Assembly: GCA_945787305.1 (NCBI GenBank)
Contig: CALZIH010000142.1
Location: 1-7,459 of the forward strand
Length of the DNA: 7,459 bases
DNA from: an uncultured Desulfobulbaceae bacterium
GTDB taxonomy: Bacteria; Desulfobacterota; Desulfobulbia; Desulfobulbales; Desulfobulbaceae
Direction of reading: 5' to 3'
Part shown: piece by piece, positions 1 through 4,558 of the stretch
Position numbering within the stretch: the first letter of the stretch is position 1
How the letters are laid out: every line of letters starts with the position of its first letter
Notes under the pieces: generated by a model
The model's input: the letters and a program-made list of their open reading frames with translations, nothing else
Told to the model about the DNA's origin: nothing
Database searches by the model: none
Position numbers and translations under genes: made by a program

Positions 1-181
1 TTCCCAGCGAATTGATAACAAGGTCTTTTTCCGTCTCTGTTTTTGCCACCTGCCAGAGCAGGGTCTGCCCTCCCTGAACAAAGGTCAGAAAAAGAAAAAG
101 GGAGCCTATCAGCGAACAGAGCAACCACCAGAGTTCCTGAAATTCGGCATGTGCCGCCGTTTGAATCCAGTAGGCAACCAT
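1..181 (-). CDS. cydB: Cytochrome bd-type quinol oxidase subunit II, N-terminal 60 residues (runs off left edge)
   Basis: Partial gene read on the minus strand; the ATG is at 181-179 and the frame stays open to position 2. The 60 residues contain one hydrophobic helix (about residues 17-37, LWWLLCSLIGSLFLFLTF) followed by VQGGQTLLWQ and then a polar stretch ending INSLG. This matches the start of CydB proteins of the Bacteroidetes/deltaproteobacterial type, where VQGGQT is followed by a conserved NS-G-RKWE segment; that next part lies outside the window. The family forms the cytoplasmic-membrane terminal oxidase that reduces oxygen with quinol. The start is supported by AAAGGGG (189-195) seven bases upstream. 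A minus-strand promoter lies at 244-272, so this gene appears to be first in its transcript. Whether subunit I follows cannot be seen. The identification comes from recognising the motif in a short fragment. Confidence 0.75.
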   Translation of the reverse strand, partial: MVAYWIQTAAHAEFQELWWLLCSLIGSLFLFLTFVQGGQTLLWQVAKTETEKDLVINSLG

Positions 182-243
182 ACATTAACCCCTTTATATA
201 ACATGCATTTACACCAAAAAAAGACATATCAGATTATTATGGT

Positions 244-272
244 CTTATATTGACAAAGCTCACCCCTGTCAA
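244..272 (-). promoter_or_regulatory. Sigma70-type promoter of the cydB-like gene, overlapping an inverted repeat
   Basis: On the minus strand the -35 box TTGACA (272-267, consensus 6/6) is separated by exactly 17 bases from TATAAG (249-244, 5/6). The predicted start near 237 gives a leader of about 55 bases before the ATG at 181. The -35 box is also one arm of a perfect 6-bp inverted repeat, TTGACA (250-255) and TGTCAA (267-272), with 11 bases between. The second arm sits directly beside the -10 box, so a dimeric regulator bound there would cover the promoter. Known: oxidase operons are commonly redox controlled. Inference: this repeat is an operator. Confidence 0.65.
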
Positions 273-433
273 CAACAAAATAACTATTATCAAAAAGTAA
301 ATAATGCAGAAAACGGTGCATCGCGATGACAAATAAGCAACGACGATAAAATGCCCCCCTTACACACTCCTTAAAACTGGAGTACTGGAAGTGGGATGGT
401 AGCGCCTCACATCATTCTTAAGGGCGCCTTAAA

Positions 434-1276
434 TTAAGACAGAGCCTTGGTCACCTTCCCTCCATCGTCCAACCGGCAGGCCTTCATAAAGATATCATGG
501 TAAAAGGTAAACCAACAGCTCTTTTCCCGGTATCCGGGTAACAGCTGCTGTTTGAGCGCGACCACCTCAAGGGGAAAGTTATCATAGGCCATGATCCACA
601 GGGGGTTACTGTGGGTATGTGTAGGAAAGAGGTCCCCCAGATGGGCGGCACAGCCCTCAGTCCCTTCCATCTCTACCAATTGATGCCCACGGGTATGGCC
701 ACCGGTCAAGCGAACCTTGATACCAGGGGCAATTACCGCCTCACCGTCTACAAGATCAAGCAGCCCGCTTGCTTCCAGGCCTGTGAAGTTATCGGGCCAG
801 TAGGTATGGATCGAACGGATGTTGGGATGCCGGACATCCTCCCATTCCAGCTTTTGAATAATATGCCTGGCCCGGGGAAAGGTAAGCTCAAGTTTTCCAC
901 TGTCATTGACCATCACCACCCCGCCGGCATGATCAAAATCACAATGGGTCAGGATGACAATGTCGATATCTTGCCGCGACAGCCCTTTTTCTGCAAGATT
1001 CGCCACCATGTCCCACTCACGATATACCCGGAAAATCTGCTTTTGTTTGTCCGTCAGCTTGTTACCAATCCCGGTGTCAATAATGACATTATGCCCCTCT
1101 GTTTGAACCAGCAGGGGGGCGTTGAGCATTTTGATATAATTCTCTTTATCGGCCGGATATTTTTTCTGCCATAAGATCTTGGGTACGGCTCCATACATGG
1201 TCCCGCCATCCAATTCAAAATCACCGCCGCTAAGCCAGGAAACTTTTATGGAGCCCAACTCCAGGGAATCTGTCAT
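434..1276 (-). CDS. Metallo-beta-lactamase-fold hydrolase, lactonase/YtnP-like, with an HxDxDH variant metal motif
   Basis: A 280-residue cytoplasmic protein without signal peptide or membrane segment. Residues 23-36 (DGGTMYGAVPKILW), the IDTGIGNK segment near 66-73, PGIKVRLTGGHTRGH (184-198), HLGDLFPT (212-219) and FYHD (258-261) fit a well-known MBL-fold subfamily annotated as N-acyl-homoserine-lactonase-like or simply metallo-hydrolase; the true substrate is unknown. Metal ligands expected for the fold are H111, D115, H116, H194, D215 and H260. The second histidine of the usual HxHxDH is replaced: the sequence reads HCDFDH, with D113 (codon GAT at 940-938). Flavodiiron MBL domains use an acidic residue (HxExDH) at this place, so a dinuclear site may still form. 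The start is supported by AGAGGTG (1284-1290), seven bases upstream. The stop overlaps no gene; the cydB-like gene lies downstream with its own promoter. A small hairpin (TTAAGG-GCG-CCTTAA, 418-432) follows the stop but lacks a U-tract. Confidence 0.85.
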   Translation of the reverse strand: MTDSLELGSIKVSWLSGGDFELDGGTMYGAVPKILWQKKYPADKENYIKMLNAPLLVQTEGHNVIIDTGIGNKLTDKQKQIFRVYREWDMVANLAEKGLSRQDIDIVILTHCDFDHAGGVVMVNDSGKLELTFPRARHIIQKLEWEDVRHPNIRSIHTYWPDNFTGLEASGLLDLVDGEAVIAPGIKVRLTGGHTRGHQLVEMEGTEGCAAHLGDLFPTHTHSNPLWIMAYDNFPLEVVALKQQLLPGYREKSCWFTFYHDIFMKACRLDDGGKVTKALS

Positions 1277-1304
1277 CGTGGTTCACCTCTTGTCTTCACC
1301 GTGT

Positions 1305-1332
1305 TTGATAAAAACACTGTATCAATTTTGAT
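1305..1332. promoter_or_regulatory. Operator-like TTGAT/ATCAA repeat cluster upstream of the MBL gene
   Basis: Positions 1305-1325 form a perfect 6-bp inverted repeat, TTGATA (1305-1310) and TATCAA (1320-1325), with nine bases between. A third half-site TTGAT (1328-1332) pairs with ATCAA (1321-1325) across two bases. The cluster lies 29-56 bases upstream of the MBL start codon, where a repressor or activator site would be expected. A shorter hairpin GTGTTT/AAACAC (1301-1317) overlaps it. No convincing -35/-10 pair for the MBL gene was found here. Function is inferred from position and symmetry only. Confidence 0.35.
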
Positions 1333-1470
1333 GGACTCGCAAAAAGTCCAAAACGCCGTTTGCACTGTACGGAAATACAGTAAACTATAACCTTTCCGCC
1401 GTCGGTGGCGAGGCTTTTTACGACACCGACAATTTTGCACTATTTCTCCACGGAATTTTCGCCGTTTGCT
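1332..1470. repeat. Cluster of short inverted and direct repeats in the divergent spacer, possibly a dispersed intergenic element
   Basis: The spacer between the MBL and hemerythrin genes holds three perfect inverted repeats in a row: TGGACT/AGTCCA (1332-1350, loop 7), ACTGTA/TACAGT (1364-1381, loop 6) and GTCGGTG/CACCGAC (1401-1430, loop 16). It also holds two direct repeats: CGCCGTTTGC (1354-1363 and 1460-1469) and TTTGCACT (1359-1366 and 1434-1441), each TTTGCACT followed by CGGAA a few bases later. The minus-strand string GGACTTTTTGCGAGTCC resembles, from memory, an intergenic repeat common in deltaproteobacterial genomes; I cannot verify that here. No reading frame of note lies in it. 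Confidence 0.5.
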
Positions 1471-1499
1471 TTACCTATTTAAACATGGCACAATAAAAT
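1470..1499 (+). promoter_or_regulatory. Possible promoter of the hemerythrin operon
   Basis: TTTACC (1470-1475, 4/6 to the -35 consensus) is followed after 18 bases by TAAAAT (1494-1499, 5/6 to the -10 consensus). Transcription would begin near 1506, giving a very short leader before the ATG at 1522. The strong GGAGGAGG ribosome-binding region (1512-1519) just fits in that leader. The -35 match is weak, so this is only the best candidate in an AT-rich stretch. Confidence 0.3.
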
Positions 1500-1521
1500 T
1501 AAATCGATTCTGGAGGAGGTT

Positions 1522-1950
1522 ATGGAATGGAAAGATGAGTATGCATTGGGAATATCGGTGGTCGATGCGCAGCATAAACAGTTGTTCCGTTTAAGTGGGG
1601 AGCTTGACCAAAAGCTATCTGCCGGTATCCAACCGGAAGAAATTGACGCCATGCTTGTGCATATGGGGGAGTACGCCGCCAGGCACTTTACCATGGAAGA
1701 AAAATACATGGCCGAATCCAACTATCCTGGTCTAAAGGAACAAAAGGATGCCCATAAAGCCTTTTCCGCCCTTTTTACAGAGCTCTACGAAAAATTCAAA
1801 AAGACTGGCCCTACGGAAGAAGTCACGGCAACCTTGCGCATGGAACTGGTAAATTGGATAAAGGATCATGTCAGTGGACTGGACCAACGCTTTGGCGATT
1901 ACTATAGCCTTCTCAACGCCCCCCGCACGCCTGCAGGCGAAGGAAAATGA
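1522..1950 (+). CDS. Bacteriohemerythrin with a Gln at one canonical iron-ligand position
   Basis: A 142-residue single-domain hemerythrin, a cytoplasmic four-helix bundle that normally binds O2 at a non-heme diiron site. Visible ligands are H18 (VVDAQHKQLF), H55 and E59 (RHFTMEE), H78 (DAHKAF), and H116 and D121 (KDHVSGLD). The family pattern H-x3-H after the YP motif reads YPGLKEQKDAH here, so the expected fifth histidine is Q74. Length and the W3/GI-VVD N-terminal signature are normal. Start: ATG at 1522 preceded by GGAGGAGG (1512-1519), a very strong though close Shine-Dalgarno. The stop (TGA 1948-1950) overlaps the ATG of the next gene as ATGA, so the two are cotranscribed and probably translationally coupled. 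The likely role is oxygen binding, delivery or detoxification in an anaerobe, consistent with an oxidase gene nearby; whether Q74 permits reversible O2 binding is open. Confidence 0.92.
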   Translation: MEWKDEYALGISVVDAQHKQLFRLSGELDQKLSAGIQPEEIDAMLVHMGEYAARHFTMEEKYMAESNYPGLKEQKDAHKAFSALFTELYEKFKKTGPTEEVTATLRMELVNWIKDHVSGLDQRFGDYYSLLNAPRTPAGEGK

Positions 1951-2432
1951 CACCTCCGAAGTGCTTCCAACCTCTCAAAATCACCGCTCTTCTCGCCAGC
2001 CTGTACGTATTTCTGCTTTTTTCAACTCCTGCACATGCCTGGAACAGTAAGGTTCTTAAAGTTCTCAGCGGAGACCTTTTCACGGTTAACCGAAAGAACC
2101 AAACCCTGACCATCAAACTTTATGGCATTGAATGCCCGCAGCCGAAGACAGCCCTGGGGAGAATGTCCCAGAACGTTACCAAGGCAAAAATTGAAGGGAA
2201 AACGGTGAAGATCAATCCGATAACCAAAGATGTGCAAAACCGTATTGTTGCCCAAGTTACCATAAACGGACAAAGCCTGAATGCATTCCTTATTCGCTCC
2301 GGTTACGGCCTGGTGAACAGAAAACTGTGCACCGCTTCACCCTGCAATGAGTGGATACGCTTTGAACGGCTAGCCCACAAACAACAAAAGGGCATCTGGG
2401 CTGAACTAGATACATTTGCCAAGGAACGATAA
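1947..2432 (+). CDS. Exported thermonuclease-family (SNase-like) protein with altered catalytic residues
   Basis: A 161-residue protein. Residues 1-31 are a signal peptide: a basic start, a hydrophobic core (about 13-26) and an AHA cleavage site before W32. Residues 34-153 follow the staphylococcal-nuclease fold pattern: VLKVLSGDLFTV, IKLYGIECPQP, KDVQNRIVAQV, NAFLIRSGYG and a final KGIW. Mapped on S. aureus nuclease, D21 (here D43) and R87 (R99) are kept, but R35 is K57, D40 is E62, T41 is C63 and the general base E43 is Q65. Nuclease activity is therefore doubtful; a binding role or an altered activity is possible. A CTASPC pair (C128, C133) is common in this bacterial subfamily and probably forms a periplasmic disulfide. 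The start ATG overlaps the hemerythrin stop (ATGA), with AAGGAA just upstream inside the hemerythrin gene. No clear terminator follows. Confidence 0.85.
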   Translation: MTPPKCFQPLKITALLASLYVFLLFSTPAHAWNSKVLKVLSGDLFTVNRKNQTLTIKLYGIECPQPKTALGRMSQNVTKAKIEGKTVKINPITKDVQNRIVAQVTINGQSLNAFLIRSGYGLVNRKLCTASPCNEWIRFERLAHKQQKGIWAELDTFAKER

Positions 2433-2454
2433 ATCGGCTTGTAGAGATGGGCCA

Positions 2455-2709
2455 TAAACTTTTGCCATTACCATCAAAACTCAGCTAGTCTGCTCGGTGA
2501 GGGGACTGATTTTATTTTTCTATACCGGGGACAGAATAATTTTCACCGCAGATAACTGTTCAAGTAGCAGTATGGTGTATATATAAGTAGAAAAATTTAA
2601 TCTGTCTCCCGGATTGGTGAAAAAAATTCAGTCCCCTACTTCGAAGGCCGCATAGGCTATTCTACTTTCAAGCTGAGTATGGGTGCTAATCAACTAAACT
2701 TTTGCCATT
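2455..2709. repeat. 15-bp direct repeats bracketing the palindromic element
   Basis: TAAACTTTTGCCATT occurs exactly at 2455-2469 and again at 2695-2709, in the same orientation and 240 bases apart. Within the bracket lie ACTCAGCT (2479-2486) and its inverse AGCTGAGT (2671-2678), and inside those the GGGGACTGA-type units. A chance exact 15-mer pair this close is very unlikely. The arrangement resembles an insertion bracketed by duplicated flanks, but the direct repeats do not touch the inverted ones (9 and 16 bases intervene), so a classical target-site duplication is not shown. Confidence 0.6.
2501..2636. repeat. REP/MITE-like nested inverted repeat built from four related units of about 21-23 bases
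   Basis: Two plus-strand units begin GGGGACTGA (2501-2522) and GGGGACAGA (2527-2547). Two minus-strand units begin GGGAGACAGA (2610 down to 2588) and GGGGACTGA (2636 down to 2616). The unit at 2527-2547 matches the one at 2636-2616 in 18 of 21 positions, both ending TTTTCACC. The unit at 2501 matches that at 2610 in 15 of the 18 bases that follow the G-run, both ending ATTTTTCTA. All are therefore copies of one motif, arranged head-in on both sides of a centre near 2568. GGGGACAGA-type motifs recur, in my memory, between genes of deltaproteobacteria and near REP-associated/IS200-like transposases; no transposase is present here. The transcript could fold into a long imperfect hairpin. Confidence 0.65.
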
Positions 2710-2715
2710 CTTTAT

Positions 2716-2743
2716 TTGACGCCTTACAACCGTTTATTATAAA
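2716..2743 (+). promoter_or_regulatory. Probable promoter of the signalling operon
   Basis: TTGACG (2716-2721, 5/6) and TATAAA (2738-2743, 5/6) are separated by 16 bases in a strongly AT-rich stretch. Transcription would begin near 2750, leaving a leader of about 175 bases before the hybrid kinase start at 2925. It lies directly after the second copy of the 15-bp direct repeat, so the repeat element may influence it. This is the only good sigma70-type match found upstream of the operon. Confidence 0.5.
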
Positions 2744-2773
2744 ATATTATTATGCTTTAACAAGATTGTATAC

Positions 2774-2786
2774 GTTCATCATGAAC
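2774..2786. promoter_or_regulatory. Perfect 13-bp palindrome GTTCAT-C-ATGAAC, operator candidate
   Basis: GTTCAT (2774-2779) and ATGAAC (2781-2786) flank a single central C. The site lies about 25 bases downstream of the predicted transcription start of the signalling operon, a typical place for a repressor site. No regulator can be assigned. Confidence 0.35.
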
Positions 2787-2924
2787 AAGTGCAACTACGC
2801 GTAGGCAAAGCATCAACCTCAGCACATTGCGTTTAAGGCTGTCTTGAAAAAATAACTCTTCTAGGTGCCACAACGCAACGATGCCGTCTTCCCATCCCCC
2901 TAAGAAAGGCCGAGGACTTAAGGT

Positions 2925-4502
2925 ATGGAGGTGGATCGACCCAACAGGCTTCTGACCATTGAGGATGACCCTCTTGTCCGCAAGGCCATGGCTTCCTACC
3001 TTGAGAGTCTTGGCTATAGCGTTCACCAGGCTGTCGATGGAACAGAGGGCCTAAAGGTATTCCGCCAGGTGCGGCCAGCACTTGTCCTTACCGACCTGCG
3101 CTTACCCGGGACTGATGGCATGGAAATACTCTCCACCATCCGAGCGGAATCTCCGGACACCCCGGTAATCATAGTCTCCGGAATGGGAACGGCTGACGAT
3201 GCCATCAAAGCATTACAACTTGGCGCCCAAGACTATGTGACAAAGCCGATAACAGATATGGCACTGCTTGCACATGCAGTTAACCGTGCTTTAGAAGTTG
3301 CCGGACTGATCAGGGAAAATCGACGGTACCAATCCTTTCTTGAGGAGGAAATCCAAAAGAGAACCGCCGAACTTCATCAAGCCCAAAAGCTTGAGGCTAT
3401 CGGGACACTGGCCGGCGGCATAGCCCATGACTTCAACAATATGCTTGCTGCGATACTGGGCTTTACCGAGCTTGCCCTTTTCAAGGCAAAAAAAGGCAGT
3501 GAAATTGAGCAGAATCTTGTTCAGGTGAAAAGTGCCAGTACCCGCGCCAAAGAGCTTGTTCTCCAGATCCTGACCTTCAGCCGCAGGTCGGTAACTCAAC
3601 GCTATCCGATCCAGGCGGATCTCATTACTAAAGAAGTGCTTAAATTATTACGAGCCACCTTACCGGCAACTGTCGAACTCAGCCAGAACATCACTTCAGG
3701 CCAACAAATGATTATCGCCGATCCAACGGAACTCCATCAGGTTATTACCAACCTGTGCACCAATGCATTCCATGCCCTAAAAGACGAACAAGGGAAGATT
3801 ACGGTGGGCCTTGCTGCACGCACCTTCACAAAGCATGAATTGAAAAATCACCCAGACCTGCCGGCCGGTGACTACCTTCAACTCTCAGTCAGTGACAATG
3901 GTTGTGGTATCGACAACTCAGCCCTGAATAAGATTTTCGATCCCTTTTACACAACCAAAGAAAAAGGACAAGGAACCGGACTCGGTCTTTCGGTAGTCCA
4001 TGGCATCGTTTCTGAGTGTAACGGCACCATCAAGGTAGAAAGTAAGCCGGGAGAAGACACCACCTTTACCCTTTTGTTCCCGGTGGTGGAGTCTCCCGCT
4101 GAGAAAAGAATAGAAGACGAATCTCCACCTCCAGGTGGCAACGAACGCATACTATTTGTAGATGACGAGAAGAATCTACGTCTACTGGCCGAGCAAATCC
4201 TCACCCACCTTGGCTATCGTGTCCTTTGCTGCTCTTCAGGACGGGATGCACTACGTGAAATCATGCAGGACCCCAATGGTTTTGACTTACTCATTACCGA
4301 TCAATCCATGCCCTTGATGCCCGGTACCGAACTTATTGAGAAACTACAGGTCATAAACCCGGAGCTTCCGGTTCTTCTCTGTACCGGTCACAGTTCGATG
4401 ATAGATGAGAAGAAGGCTCCAGCTATGGGAACAAAGGGTTTTTTATTGAAACCAATCGCCGTCAATACGCTGGCCAAGGCAATACGGAACATTTTGGACT
4501 GA
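2925..4502 (+). CDS. Soluble hybrid histidine kinase, REC-HisKA-HATPase-REC
   Basis: A 525-residue protein without membrane segments. Order: receiver 1 (about 7-122; acidic pocket E13/D14/D15, phosphoacceptor D57 in LTDLRLPG, S85, K107), a helical linker (123-155), HisKA with phosphorylated H168 in GGIAHDFNN, HATPase_c (about 265-387; N-box N276/N280, G1 DNGCGI at 324-329, F-box FDPFYTTK, G2 GTGLGL at 350-355), a proline-rich linker (391-405) and receiver 2 (about 407-525; D413/D414, D459 in ITDQSMP, T487, K509). All residues needed for kinase and receiver chemistry are present. The N-terminal receiver suggests that the kinase takes input from another kinase's phosphoryl group rather than from a sensor domain; receiver 2 may relay or act as a phosphate sink. 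Start: ATG 2925 with GAGGA (2912-2916) eight bases upstream. The next kinase gene follows after 31 bases or slightly more. The specific signal is unknown. Confidence 0.93.
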   Translation: MEVDRPNRLLTIEDDPLVRKAMASYLESLGYSVHQAVDGTEGLKVFRQVRPALVLTDLRLPGTDGMEILSTIRAESPDTPVIIVSGMGTADDAIKALQLGAQDYVTKPITDMALLAHAVNRALEVAGLIRENRRYQSFLEEEIQKRTAELHQAQKLEAIGTLAGGIAHDFNNMLAAILGFTELALFKAKKGSEIEQNLVQVKSASTRAKELVLQILTFSRRSVTQRYPIQADLITKEVLKLLRATLPATVELSQNITSGQQMIIADPTELHQVITNLCTNAFHALKDEQGKITVGLAARTFTKHELKNHPDLPAGDYLQLSVSDNGCGIDNSALNKIFDPFYTTKEKGQGTGLGLSVVHGIVSECNGTIKVESKPGEDTTFTLLFPVVESPAEKRIEDESPPPGGNERILFVDDEKNLRLLAEQILTHLGYRVLCCSSGRDALREIMQDPNGFDLLITDQSMPLMPGTELIEKLQVINPELPVLLCTGHSSMIDEKKAPAMGTKGFLLKPIAVNTLAKAIRNILD

Positions 4503-4504
4503 CG

Positions 4505-4558
4505 ATGAAACTGATTTTATCCTACAGGACCACTTGCACAATGAAGAGCATTGTATGA
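4505..4558 (+). other. Very short reading frame bridging the two kinase genes
   Basis: ATG at 4505, two bases after the hybrid-kinase stop, opens a 17-codon frame (MKLILSYRTTCTMKSIV) ending TGA at 4556-4558. That stop overlaps the ATG at 4555, an alternative start of the next kinase, as ATGA. It has no clear Shine-Dalgarno. It may be chance, or it may carry ribosomes across the gap for translational coupling. No protein function is claimed. Confidence 0.2.

Larger units (their letters stand above)
2433..2924. other. 492-bp gene-free spacer with repeat element, promoter and palindrome
   Basis: No credible coding region was found on either strand; the short open frames here lack ribosome-binding sites and recognisable content. 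The left part (2455-2709) is a symmetric repeat structure described separately. The right part holds a candidate promoter (2716-2743), a 13-bp palindrome (2774-2786) and then about 140 bases of leader before the hybrid kinase. No tRNA, no riboswitch I can recognise, and no hairpin with a U-tract is seen. Confidence 0.6.

Noticed and set aside
250..290. A plus-strand promoter using TTGACA at 250-255
   Set aside because: The nearest -10-like string (TATTAT, 285-290) is 29 bases away, and no plus-strand gene follows before 1522.
402..432. Hairpins GCGCC/GGCGC and TTAAGG-GCG-CCTTAA after the MBL stop as an intrinsic terminator
   Set aside because: On the minus strand no U-tract follows the stem and the stems are short, so termination is not supported.
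611..1174. 187-codon plus-strand open frame inside the MBL gene
   Set aside because: It is antisense to a gene with clear MBL motifs, has no recognisable domain and no good ribosome-binding site; a shadow frame.
2501..2636. The inverted repeat as an ordinary transcription terminator for the hemerythrin operon
   Set aside because: The arms are long and imperfect with internal A/T runs and no compact GC stem followed by a U-tract; the multi-unit pattern fits a repeat element better, though it might still attenuate transcription.
2455..2709. CRISPR array
   Set aside because: Only two direct copies are 240 bases apart and the other units are inverted; there is no regular repeat-spacer pattern and there are no cas genes.
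2757..3081. Short minus-strand frames upstream of and over the hybrid kinase start
   Set aside because: They overlap the receiver domain coding sequence in antisense, lack ribosome-binding sites and resemble no family.
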